Below, piece by piece: positions 49,744 to 60,515 of a DNA stretch of 64,000 bases (its first letter is position 1; each line of letters opens with the position of its first letter). The notes under the pieces were generated by a model. That model worked only from the letters and a program-made list of their open reading frames with translations. It was not told the origin of the DNA and did not search any database. The stretch is taken from NCBI GenBank assembly GCA_019914995.1, contig CM034139.1:3450461-3514460 (forward strand), written 5' to 3'. The stretch comes from Acanthochlamys bracteata. Lineage: Eukaryota; Streptophyta; Magnoliopsida; Pandanales; Velloziaceae. The position numbers were made by a program, and so were the translations under genes.

Positions 49744-50789
49744 GTTGTTGGTAGACCCGAACCGTCGGATCAATCCAAAAATCATCAATCCGGATGCCAA
49801 ATCGGTCCAGATTTGTAAAAAAAAGTGACATGCAAATGAGCCATGTTGACTGATTGACTCGTTTTGACCCAGACAAATTTAGGTGATCTGCCCACTCGGG
49901 CCAATCCGAAATGATACAAAAAATTTTTTTTTTAAACTCAACCTAGCCTAATCAAGTTCAAGAGTCCATTGATGCTTTCGACAACTTCCTCTTCCGTTAC
50001 TGTATCTCGCGTCCGCACTCCCTCTGCTGCTGCGTCTTCATTCCCTCACTACATTCGTCGATCGATGCTGCCATAGTTTTTTTACTGCGATTCTACTGGT
50101 CTCCTACTGATTGCCGGCAAACTGCCTCCTTCCACGCAGAGCGTGCTCTTGAAAACAACAACAACTGAATTTAATCCAATAATTGGTCTTCTACTAATCG
50201 CAGCAACAACAATCACAATAACCACCACAACAACAACCGGCATGCTCCTGAAAATATTTTCACCACAAATTTAATCCAACATTTCCAAATTCGAGATCAA
50301 TACTGAACCGAATTAATCAGGAGCCAACAGATCAAGTAAAAGAAAAAGCAAGAGGAGGAGAAGCAATCAGCATGCTTTCTTTGGAGAAGCAATCTCCTAA
50401 AAAACAACCGGTGTGCTTTCTTTGGATGGGAAAGAAGGACATCGCCAGGGGCCGGGGCAAAGGAGAAGCAATCTTCTCCTTTCTTTTTGATTTCAAGCAA
50501 AAGCAAACAAAACCTAGATAAAGAACGAAACAAGAAGAACAAAAATGAGAAAATTGTTTCTTTATACAATGCTCTGCGGAGAATTGCTGCAAAGCTTTGA
50601 ATGAAGCATTAATAAGCATTGAATAAGAAGCATTAAATGAAGCATGAATAAGCATTGATTGAAACCTATAGATTGTTGACCTTTTTATCATATTGTTGAC
50701 CTGACAGGTCGACCCCCCGGGTCAAATCGTGACTTGTCAATCAATATAAGTTTCCAAATCGACGTCCGGTTCGATTTTTCCAACTATAG
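49744..50789. mobile_element. Non-autonomous hAT-like element, family C
   Basis: The 1046-bp insertion is flanked by a perfect 8-bp duplication, AAGTAGTC (49736-49743 and 50790-50797). Imperfect inverted ends are GTTGTTGGTAGACCCGAACC on the left and the complement of the right end, CTATAGTTGGAAAAATCGAACC. The interior is a pyrimidine-rich then CAA/CAACAA-rich low-complexity stretch; the open frames at 50297-50691 (minus) show no transposase motif. Confidence 0.85.
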
Positions 50790-51848
50790 AAGTAGTCCAA
50801 TCACCGTCAGGCCCAATGCCAATTAAGAGGAGGCAGATTTCTCTCCAACCATTCCAAAGAGCCGAGATTCGTAAAGGAAAAATGAGCTAGCTCAGCTGGT
50901 TTGAACACGTGAATCATTTCATTAAGGGATCTGGCAAGCTTTTTTTTTTTCAAGCCTTGCTGATAGGAGGCTCATGCCTCGCGCAATTCGCTCGCGGAGG
51001 TTTTAGATCAATAGATATATTAGGATAGAGTCTGGCTCAAAAAAGAAAAGTAACGTGTTAGCACACGTAAGCAGCGAGAACGCATTACAACTTTGATGCT
51101 AGTGTTTTCTTAGCAATATAGCAATTCATAATTAGGGTCAAGACATGTTCAATCCAGCCTAGTCTAACGTTGTAGTAATACTACTATTATTGTATTGTTC
51201 AATTCAAAACTATTCCCAAAAAGCCGAATATTTGACCTATATCGACTAAAACTAATTCTTATTGGAAAAGGTCGATTAGGTGGTGAGTTCTTTCTCCTCT
51301 CACAGTCTTCCTCATTGCATTCAACAAGAACAGTTTCGTATCGAATGACGAAATCGGATCAATCGTTCAAATGGAATAAGTGGTTCTTTTATAAGATCTC
51401 AATCATATGGTAGAATCAACTAAGAACACAATAGATATTTCTAATCGATTCTAGAATAACCATACAATCACCTTGTTGGTTCGACCACTCATTGATCTTT
51501 TTTTCTTTCTCAAACAGATTTTTTTGGGAATTGAACAAGTCAAAAAAGCCCCGATTCTACAAGATCATCCATTGAGAACCATTGATAGAGCTTGCCATTT
51601 CTTCTTAGTCTTTCAAAAGAAGGAACGGCGACTTTGTTACTCTTTATGCGTCCTTAGAAGTTCTATACTTCTATAGAAGCATGAATTGTTCCTTTTGCCT
51701 TGAATACAAAGGAATAATAGATCATTCATAGTTTCAAAGAGGTGCAACGTCCAAAACATTTCTCAAAAAAACTTCAAGATTTTCATGGCACATCTTAACA
51801 TCTTCCAGCTGTAAAATAAACTACACTATAAACTGACGGCATCAAAAG

Positions 51849-52438
51849 TATAATTGTAAAAATCGGACCAGACATTGAATTAAAAAACTGTCCGGATCAC
51901 GGATTGACCCGTCGGGTCAACGGGTTGAACCGTTATATTAAAAATATCAAAATATTGACGGTAGCATGAACGCTTATTATTTTTCTTTATTAGAAAGAAT
52001 AAAAAAAAATAAACTTACAAAAATATATAAAAAACAAAAATATATTTTAAATAATAAATTTTAAAACAAATTTTTTGTTTTGAAATAATTTTATTATTTT
52101 TCTTACAATTTAATAGAATTAGTAATATAATAACTTAAAAATCACTAATAATAAATATTTACAAATAAAATATAACAAACTTATTTTTTTGCATTATCAC
52201 ATCCAAATGTAAAATCTAAATATATCACAAATTATTTTTGCATCAATATATCACAAATTTAAATTTTTAAAATTTAATTTAATCCGGTTTGACCCGAACG
52301 AGCGGATCAACCGGATCGAAGCGGATCAAAACGGATCAATTGCATAAACGATTTTATTACAAATTCGGACCGATTTATGCTTCGGGTCGATGGTTTCTGA
52401 GTCGATCCGAACGGACCGGTCCGAATTTTACAACTATG
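51849..52438. mobile_element. Non-autonomous hAT-like element, family C-related
   Basis: The 590-bp insertion is flanked by a perfect 8-bp duplication, ATCAAAAG (51841-51848 and 52439-52446). Terminal inverted repeats are TATAATTGTAAAAATCGGACC on the left (21 bases, here described as TATAATTGTAAAAATCGG plus ACC) and CATAGTTGTAAAATTCGG plus ACC from the right end. GGGTCAACGGGTTGAACC-type phrases mark both ends, with an AT-rich core. Confidence 0.88.
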
Positions 52439-52559
52439 ATCAAAAGAAAACAGCCATCATCCAAAATATTCTACCTCCAATTAGATCTCTGTGAGAAGAA
52501 GTACCTAAACAGAAGCAGGCGTATTCTTTTGGATTGACAATAATTATTAACAAATAAAT

Positions 52560-52808
52560 TACTCAATGTGTCTATCTGCTTATAATTTTTTTTTATTTCA
52601 ATTTTTTATTTTACATTTTCTAATAAATTTTCTAAAACATTCTACATAATTTTTTTAAAATTTTAGAAAAATTCTACAAAACACAATTTTATTATTATTT
52701 CTTTTATTATTTTTAATAAAAAAATAAAATTTATTTTTTAAAAATTCTAAAAACATCTTTCATTTTAAAAAAAATAACTTTTTTAAAAATACTTCCAAAC
52801 ATCCCCTT
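52560..52808. mobile_element. AT-rich miniature element candidate
   Basis: A block of TTTTTATTT/AAAAATAAA sequence ends TACTTCCAAACATCCCCTTAA. Its style matches the block at 35803-36067 and the one at 54630-54843, which also ends CCCCTTAA. No target duplication was resolved, so this is a family resemblance only. Confidence 0.4.
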
Positions 52809-53424
52809 AATTATTATAAATAATATTCTTTAAAATATATTTAATCTTTTGTGCTCTTTTGTAGAAAAAATAACTGAAGACTTGATATATTCTTTTGAAT
52901 AACTGAAACTGAACCAAAAGTGACTTTTAGTTAAACAAAATAAGTAGTAAGTGTGAAAAAAACACACTCTAAGCTGCGGCTCATGTAATTAAGGCTCATG
53001 TAATAAGGGCATGGCGGCGTTCTGTATCGAATGATACTAAGATGTTTTACATTTTAACTGCTTAAACATATACTACTATCGACAGCTATTCAAACCACAA
53101 AGATCAGCAAGCTTCAACAAAATCATTCATCACAATGATCCAGTTTCTGTTGATATGTAGAAGCCCCATCACAATTTCCAAAATTTGCCCCCTTCCAACA
53201 AACACAGGTGAAGAGTAGACTAGAATATCAACATACAGCAGAAACGAACCCCACTGATCTGATGTAATTCACAGTAGAATTGATCAGAATTTTGGATAGA
53301 CTTAGCATAACAAGAACCATACAATAGATCTCTATTGTCCGAAATGAACTTCATAACAGAAGCTACTAAAAACTAGCACATCAACAAAAAAGAGGCTGAC
53401 AATATGAAGTACCAACAATCCTGC

Positions 53425-54422
53425 TTAATCGAACAAGCCGAAGCCCATATCCTGTAATCAAAATCAAATATTCAGAACAGACACCAATCTGAAGAAACAT
53501 AATTAATTAGCAAACTTATTATATCTCAGAGAGACAATGTCGGTAAAAAGTAGCTCTAGAAATATTTCAAAGTGTCCTAATAAGCTTGTTGTGAAAAACA
53601 AGTAATGTTCTGCTTTGCTGCAGAAGCATGCTAACCATCCAAAAGGATGGTAACCAAAATGTAATTAATTAAGTGTATTGAAAAGCTTCTGAACTAATAG
53701 GTTACAAGTAGCACCTAATAGATTCCTCTTTCACAAACAGCACCTACTAGATACCTTATTGGAAGTTATGCTATCAGAGAACTAATCAATTGCTTAACAA
53801 AAGCATCCATAATCATGTACTTCACACCATCTTAGAACTACTGCTTTTTCTAATATGTGATTATAAGAAAACCAAAATCAGACTACTTCACCAAAAATAA
53901 ATTTTCTATACCAAATCTGCCAACACGTACTAATTGACCCTATGCCAATCCAGCAAAACTGAAACGAAAACAACAAAATCCACCATCAAAGCAGCAAAAG
54001 AAAACCCATACCTCATCTGACTCCTCCTTCTCTTCAGCCTTCTCCTCCTTCTTAGCCTCGGCTGCAGGTGCTGCATCAGCTGCTCCGCCAACCGGACCAC
54101 CGCCGGCCGCCATTGCAACGGCAACTCCTCCTCCAGACGGAACAGAAGCGAACTTTTCTCTTCCTGCGGCGATGAGCTCCGTGATATCCTTACCCTCGAC
54201 CTCGGTCAACAACAGATCTATCATTTCGTCCTCCGCTTCAGCACCAACTGAAGTAAATCCAGATCTATACTTCATGAATCTTCCAAATCAAACAAAATTC
54301 GAGATGCGAAAGGGTTCCCGTTTGATTGATTTACCTGAACCGAGGATGGATTTGAGATCATCGGCTGAGGGATTAGTGTTGCCACCGAGAACGGCTAGCA
54401 AGTACGCGGCGATAACCTTCAT
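53425..54422 (-). CDS. RPP2: 60S acidic ribosomal protein P2
   Basis: Three exons on the minus strand (54335-54422, 54012-54247, 53425-53451) encode 116 residues, the usual size for plant P2. P2 pairs with P1 and binds P0 to form the ribosomal stalk that recruits translation GTPases. The N-terminal dimerisation domain reads [15 protein letters not shown], then DDLKSILGS, then [14 protein letters not shown], then [20 protein letters not shown] Gly/Ala-rich hinge follows, then an acidic Lys/Glu segment and the conserved end [11 protein letters not shown]. The last exon encodes only DMGFGLFD plus the stop; its acceptor (CAG before GATATGG) joins GAG and GAT in frame, restoring the expected tail. 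Without that splice the frame would continue into unrelated hydrophobic sequence. No defect was seen. Confidence 0.96.
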
Positions 54423-54530
54423 ATCTGATCCGATCACGGGGGCGGCGGAAGGAAAGAATTTCGTTGATCTTGAATGCTGGATAAAGAAATGAATGAGAGA
54501 CGAGGGAGATGAGGTTATACTACAGTATAC

Positions 54531-54543
54531 ACCCTAGGGTTCG
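54531..54543 (-). promoter_or_regulatory. Telo-box upstream of RPP2
   Basis: The minus strand reads GCGAACCCTAGGGT about 110 bases upstream of the P2 start codon. AACCCTA telo-boxes near the transcription start are a known feature of plant ribosomal protein genes. Role here is inferred from motif and position. Confidence 0.6.
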
Positions 54544-54629
54544 CGGTAAGTTGAGCCTCAGGGTTCTTGTAGATTACCATCTTCTAGCGTTCAACAATTC
54601 AAAGTGATAGTCGGCGGTACGTTCCAACA

Positions 54630-54843
54630 AAATATTTATTTATTTTTTAATTATATATTTTTTAATAAATTTTTGATAATATTTTATAAAATTATTTTAA
54701 AATTTTAAAAAATATAAAAAAATATATCATAAAATTTGATTATAATTTATTTTTATATATTTTAAATCAAAAATATTTATTTTTTAAAATAAAATAAAAA
54801 TATTTTTTTAAAAAATATTTTGTATAAGCATTACAACGCCCCT
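54630..54843. mobile_element. AT-rich miniature element candidate upstream of RPP2
   Basis: A nearly pure A/T block with AAAATATAAAAAAATATA- and TTTTTTAAAAAATATTTT-type runs ends ACAACGCCCCTTAA. It resembles the blocks at 35803-36067 and 52560-52808. It lies just beyond the probable P2 promoter. Target duplication not determined. Confidence 0.4.
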
Positions 54844-55244
54844 TAAGTAGGCTACTAGCGAAACCCTTCTCATTGGTCAGTTTTAGAGAATATTTGAAAG
54901 TATAAGTATATATTATATGCATATGCAATTTATTATATATATGTATTTACGTAAAATAATGTATATCTATAAATCACTGGCAACAAGTTATTAAGATGGC
55001 GATTATACCTACATATATTAAGTTCCAGCTCGACTTTAATATCTTATCCGAGTTTATAGTTATCTTGGTTGATCTAGTCATCAAAACATGTTCAAACACT
55101 TGCACGCAGCATGACTAGTAAAAATTTTCCACATGTCCTAATGAAAGACTATCATAGTAAATATTTTGGTAACTTTTCACTTTTTCTTTTTTCCCTGTTA
55201 AAGAGGTTTAAAAATCTATTTTCACAATTCACGTCACCTCAAAA

Positions 55245-55746
55245 TAGAAATGTCAATATATGACTGAACCAATAAACTCAATCTAAAATTGACATATTTA
55301 ACTCAAGTTTGACCTTAATAAGTTCGGACCAGTTTTGAATTAATTGATCCATTTTAATATGAACAATTACTTGTATTTTATATAATACATGTAGCTATTA
55401 GTTATGAAACATTTAAAACAATAATATTAATTTTAATTTAGTTTATATATATATATATATATTGGTTACTATTAAGCTAATTTGCTTTGTATTATATTTT
55501 GATTAATTTCTTACTTATTTTTTTGAATATTTACTACATAATAATTTTTATATATTAGTATTAAAAGTTATTTCTTATAATTCTCGTTTTAATAATTTTA
55601 ATTATTAAATAGGTCAATCTGATTTGACTATTTATATGGTTGATAATTTTGACCAACTATAAATATGTGGGCCATATTAGTTTAGCGATTTTGATCAAGT
55701 AATTGAATGGATCAATTTGAACCCGACTTGTTAACACATATTGTCA
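55245..55746. mobile_element. hAT-like element, family B, decayed copy
   Basis: The left end TAGAAATGTCAATATATGACT and the complement of the right end, TAGTGACAATATGTGTTAA, are degraded versions of the family B ends at 47983-48852. Internal phrases TTAATAAGTTCGGACC and AATGGATCAATTTGAACCCGA also match. The flanking octamers do not agree, so the insertion is old or the ends are slightly misplaced. Confidence 0.6.
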
Positions 55747-55759
55747 CTACTGATTCAAA

Positions 55760-58440
55760 CGACAGTCGGTCCATAGAAAGACAAAAATTTCTCTATCATG
55801 TTCACAATCTTCATCCTAAAAAATTACCGTAACTAAAATCTTTCATATAAAACTATCGATAAAGATGTCCCTGAGTTGTTGTAAAACCATATTCAATCAT
55901 CTCCTAATAAAATCATATTATTCATATACATTTTAGAACTACCCTCCTATGGAGTGAAGATCAAATAAATAAATAAATAATAATTTTCAGAACTCTACTG
56001 AATTCTGTCTCAATAATGACTTACTAAAAGCACTTAAACTAAGCTCGGAGAACTTATTTGAGTCTATAAACAGCTCAACGAAAACGGCATATCTAGCTTA
56101 ACGGAGTGAAGAGATTGGGAAGTAGTTGAATATAAAGTACCTCAAAGAAGATATCATGAAGAAAGATATTCTTGAAGTGCATCTCATAGAGAGGCACCAA
56201 TATATGACGATAATTGATAAAGTACGAATTGTCATTATCTGAACTATAAAAGTAAATATTTCATCATAATCAACATTATGCTTCTTGACTAAAGTTTAGA
56301 TAATAAGATGAACCTTATGTCGCTTAATGGATCCATTATATCTATATTTGATCTTAAAAAATCATTTATAATTAATCTAGACTCCCTCTTGTAATGGAAT
56401 AATATCTCAAATACCTATATGTTAAAAAGCGCAAAAGTCTTGTTCATAACCTCTACAATCTTAGAATATAAAGTGGGTCGTTGATAAAATGAATAGAACA
56501 TTAGGAAATAAGAATATAAAGTGACAAAATTAAACCTTTCTATTGGATCTGAGCAATTTGGAGTAAAGCGATTAGGTAGTCGATGAACTCGTTGTGAGTA
56601 GCGAGTGGTGGTGATGGAAGTGGAGGTAAGGATCGTGATGATGGTAAAATTGGAGTAGTGAAAAATATAGAAATTCTCGTATGTAATTATTATAGTCATT
56701 ATAGAAGGAACTATACCAACAGACGGAAGCAAAATAGTAGCTTTTAATGAAAATATTATGACGCCAAATAGAAAACTTTAAAGTATATATAACTAGTAAT
56801 GTCAAAAAATAGACATATGAAGGTTATGTGGAGAAAATATAGTTAGCCCTCAATAAAGATGATATAGTGAGATATATGAAAAGCACGTGCCAAAATATTA
56901 TAAGATATCATTTGTGCTCGCAACTAATATTAATTAAAATACACTTGACTAAAACAGTGGTTAGCTTCGTGCGCTCAGTTGAGCAAAGAAGAACAAAACA
57001 AGTGACTCAAAAATACGAAACATAATATAATAAGGAGAAGATGAAAAATACTCGCATAAGTGGTCTTATTAGATAAAACAGACGATGTAGTGATTTCGAT
57101 AACATTAACATATATAAATATTATTTTTTTCCAAAACGCTTGAGATCTTGAAGAGATATTAAGAGAGTATAACAGTTTCATAATATGATGATATTTGTGT
57201 TCAATTACCTCATTGTGTTCATAAGTATAAGAATATGACTGTTAAAAAGAGTATAATGAGCTTGTAATATTAATCTATTCATAGTTGAAAGATATTCACG
57301 AGCACAATCAAGGTACAATTTTGGATCCTAGCATTAATTCACTGTAAATCATATCAGTAAAATTACTATAAATGATAGATAGCTCTAAATGATTACACAT
57401 GAAATATAAGAATGAAACTTATATATATACTTAGTACAACGATTGTAATCATGTGTAAAACTTACATAATAAAAAATTAATCATAGATGGGATAAAAGCA
57501 AATCTCCAAATATCATAATGAAATCATTCAAAAGCACTACTAAATTTAGATAAACTTTTAGTAAAAAGTTGAGTTTAGTACTTTGCCAATTAAGAACTGG
57601 TGCATGCTGATAACAGAAAGAAAAAATCTTACCTAATAACTTCGCTTTGAAATAAACTTTTTAGATGGAATTTTGAAAGATTAACCTAAGCTATGCGATA
57701 ATCAATCGCAAACGAAACTATAACAGCACAACTAATATTTGAAGGAGTCTAAAAAAGAATATGAAAGTACTTTAAATAGTACAGCCGCCCTTTTCGAGAA
57801 TCACGATCAATCATCAAGCTACTACTTGGAACATTCAAAATGTATGTAAAAAATTCAAACATAACAATGACCTCAATCTTACAAAGCATACCAATATATA
57901 AGGTTGAAAGTAAAATAAGAAAATATACAAAATAAGTGCTAAGTTAAGATCTATGAAATAATTGATGCAGACTATGAAATGAGTAACCGAGAGCCATCAC
58001 TGATGTGTAATAATTAAAAATATGATTGTAATATATATTACAAGATAATAGTGATTTGTCAAAAGTAATGTTATGAGAGGTATCTAAATCTAATATTCAA
58101 TAGGAAGACCTGTAAAGGTAGAGAAGACAGAGATAGAAGAGCTAACACATACAAATTATTGTTGAAGCTGAAACTCTAACCAAATAAGAAGATTTTGAAT
58201 ATTTATGGATTCAAATGAGACAAGATGTATTAGCAATAACATATGCTTAAACAACTAGAGAGTGAGGCAAGGAGAACCTTTCATCCTCATCTGCTCATTA
58301 TATTGAGTAAAATATATAGATAAAACAGAAGTAAGTATTCACTAAATGATCAGACTTATTTTTAGTGAGTGCAAAAATATTAAGAGTTATGGTGTTAGAA
58401 AAATAAGCCTCCTTTGAAGTAGAAGTTGGTAGAAAGTTCT
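55760..58440 (-). mobile_element. Decayed Ty1/copia polyprotein on the minus strand
   Basis: On the minus strand, integrase comes before RT, the Ty1/copia order. About 57440-57500 reads HDYNRCTKYIYKF (integrase core). About 57240-57310 reads LDCAREYLSTMNRL. About 57100-57200 reads KHHHIMKLLYSLNISSRSQA then FW. About 56940-57010 reads LLIILCFVFLSHLF. The linker near 56540-56610 reads TTRYSQRVHRLPNRF. RT follows: GSIKRHKVHLII near 56300-56340 and HNVDYDEIFTFIVQIMTIRT near 56240-56300. AVYRLK appears near 56060. The YVDD-box region reads VYMNNMILLGDD near 55895-55930, with both catalytic Asp positions changed to Asn. Many stops and frameshifts are present. No LTRs were identified at either end, so the fragment is truncated or the LTRs are too decayed. 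Confidence 0.82.
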
Positions 58441-58499
58441 GGAACACCTTTTTTTTAGTTCACGAGGGCTTCGACCTTTTTGGCTTGATAGCGATGACT

Positions 58500-59078
58500 A
58501 AGGGTGGTAATATGTGTTAACAGTTCGAATACAAATTGATCCATATAATAATCGAGCCAAAATTATTCAATCTAACTTAGATAGGTATTGGATCAAACTT
58601 ATCAACGTTAATTCAACCTATTTAATAACCGAGTCATATTTGGATCAACCTATTTAATAATTAAAATTATGAAAATAAAAAATAAAAATTAATTTCTGAT
58701 AATAATATGTGAAATAAGTTAGCTATCATATATTTAAGACAAGAAAATATTAATCTTGACAAAATTTATAATTAAGTAAGAAATTAATCAAAATATGATA
58801 AATTAAGAAAAAAATATAAATTAAATTAAAATTTAAAGATCATTCTTTTAACTAATTTTTAATTATTAAATAATGTATGTTACAATGATTATACGGGTTA
58901 AATAGAGTAATTTTAAATCATCACAAACCTGATCTCAACCTATTTAATATACTTAGTCAATTTTAAATCTATCTGAAATTGAACCGAATCTGACTAAGAT
59001 CAATTCCGAAATCCATTAATATGGATCGGTTTCGGATTGAATTCGTGGGTCAAATTATATATTGTCATCTCTCATTGA
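58500..59078. mobile_element. hAT-like element, family B, third copy
   Basis: It begins AGGGTGGTAATATGTGTTAA and ends with the complement of AGAGATGACAATATATAATT. Internal phrases TTTAATAACCGAGTCATATT and CGGATTGAATTCGTGGGTC match the copies at 47983 and 55245. Octamers at the ends agree only partly (GCGATGAC and TTGATGAT), so the duplication is unclear. It lies beside the minus-strand copia relic. Confidence 0.6.
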
Positions 59079-59079
59079 T

Positions 59080-60295
59080 GATTGAACAGTTGAATGATGA
59101 TGGCAGAGGCAGTTAGCGATGCAATCAGACAAATGCGCTGAAGAAGACACATAAAATAGTAGTGGCTGAGATGCTAAAGAGAACATGACGAGATTAATTG
59201 AAAACAGAGGACGGACGTGATCGGTAGAGGCGATCAAGCGGATAGCAACATGACGGTGAGAAGAAAACACATGCGGAGGCGACGATAGAGGAAGAATGCG
59301 CTAATAAGAGAAGACAAGTGTGCGGTTGAAGATGATAATAGCGTTGGCAATGATAGACAATATTGAAAAGAAGATGGCAGCAATGACGATGGTGGCTGTG
59401 GCGGATGATGGAGGCATCCGTGAAAAATTTCTTATTTCTGTGGCAATAAATAGGAAAGAAATTAATTATGATAAATTGAATGAAAAAAATAAAATGATTG
59501 GATTAAAACAATAACTAATTTTTAATATACAATAGGACAAATTTAAAAATCTTTATAAAACCAATTAGTAATATGAATAGTGAATTTAAATTTTTATAAA
59601 TATTATTTTAAAATTATTTATAAATAAATAATGTGTGACTCAATTTGTTTAATATTTCATATATGTTTTAGTTTTGTAGGTTATTATTTGTTAAATTTAT
59701 TGAGCAAGCACAAATACAATGTTGAAATAACAACTCAGATATTCTTAAAAATATTGTTTGAAGTATACTGCGGTTAATAACGGGAGACGTTCGGTGGTAA
59801 ATTTTGTTAAAACTCATTCTCACATAAAGAATGGATAAATGTCACCGTTACGTGCGTAAAGGATCCATCGCCTAAACTTATAAGTTCTGATATCATTTTA
59901 CAACACAAATTTTAACCTAACATATTAAGTAAATGTAAAAGTTGCGCAAGTCATATAAATAGATTATCATTCATTCGCTCATTCAAAGTCGAAGGTAAAA
60001 AGAGAATGGAAAGATTACTAGCACACTCGAAAAGAATTTAGGCGATAGTAGAAATCGAGGAGAAGACGGAATAAAAGAATTATGAAAATTTTAAGTTCTG
60101 TAATAGATAGGAAGACTATTGAAGTCTATACAAGTAGGATAAATAGGCCTGCTCTTAGCGCAGCGCATGCCGATTCCCTTATTTTTATGGTGTATAAACT
60201 AGTGGTCCCGAAATCTCCAACGAGCCAAATTACTTTGCGAAACCTTTCCTAACGCTTGTTCCTTCTTTCCTTATTTGTTTTTGTTTCGCTTCCCC
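59080..60295. other. Gene-free interval upstream of the starch synthase gene
   Basis: No coding region is supported; the open frames at 59055-59270 (minus) and 59320-59514 have no recognisable motif. The final part is the probable promoter region of the SS4 gene. Confidence 0.4.
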
Positions 60296-60300
60296 ACGGT

Positions 60301-60312
60301 TGTCACGTGACA
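60301..60312. promoter_or_regulatory. Palindromic G-box upstream of SS4
   Basis: TGTCACGTGACA is a perfect 12-base palindrome around a CACGTG core, about 205 bases upstream of the SS4 start codon. G-boxes bind bZIP and bHLH factors, often in light- or sugar-responsive promoters. The role here is inferred. Confidence 0.6.
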
Positions 60313-60515
60313 GCCAGCGCTCCGGAAAGGAAAACAACACCGAACAAAAACAGCTGACCTGTTACTTTTTCTTCTGCTTCACTCTCTGTACCTCTCTGCT
60401 AGTTAACTGAGAGCCTGCTTCTAACTTTGAAATCTCACAGCAATCGATCGTGTGAAATGCTTCTTGTTTGTTATATGCTCGTCGAGTAGATTAAAGAAGT
60501 TATCGTAATCGATTG

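Larger units (their letters stand above)
48861..51840. other. Unique sequence resembling plant organelle DNA, split by two insertions
   Basis: The segments 48861-49113, 49545-49735 and 50798-51780 are less AT-rich and lack the repeat phrases of their surroundings. They read like plant mitochondrial intergenic DNA (for example GGTAGGGCCGATAGCAGT and CTCGCGCAATTCGCTCGCGG). No organelle gene was recognised, so this is composition and style rather than a match. Removing the two hAT-like insertions joins the segments into one continuous block of about 1.4 kb. Confidence 0.35.

Noticed and set aside
50297-50691. Overlapping minus-strand open frames of 90-119 codons
   Set aside because: Lie inside a non-autonomous hAT-like element in low-complexity sequence; Phe/Ser/Leu-rich with no domain.
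54172-54492. 106-codon plus-strand open frame
   Set aside because: Antisense shadow of RPP2 exons 1 and 2; no independent family motif.
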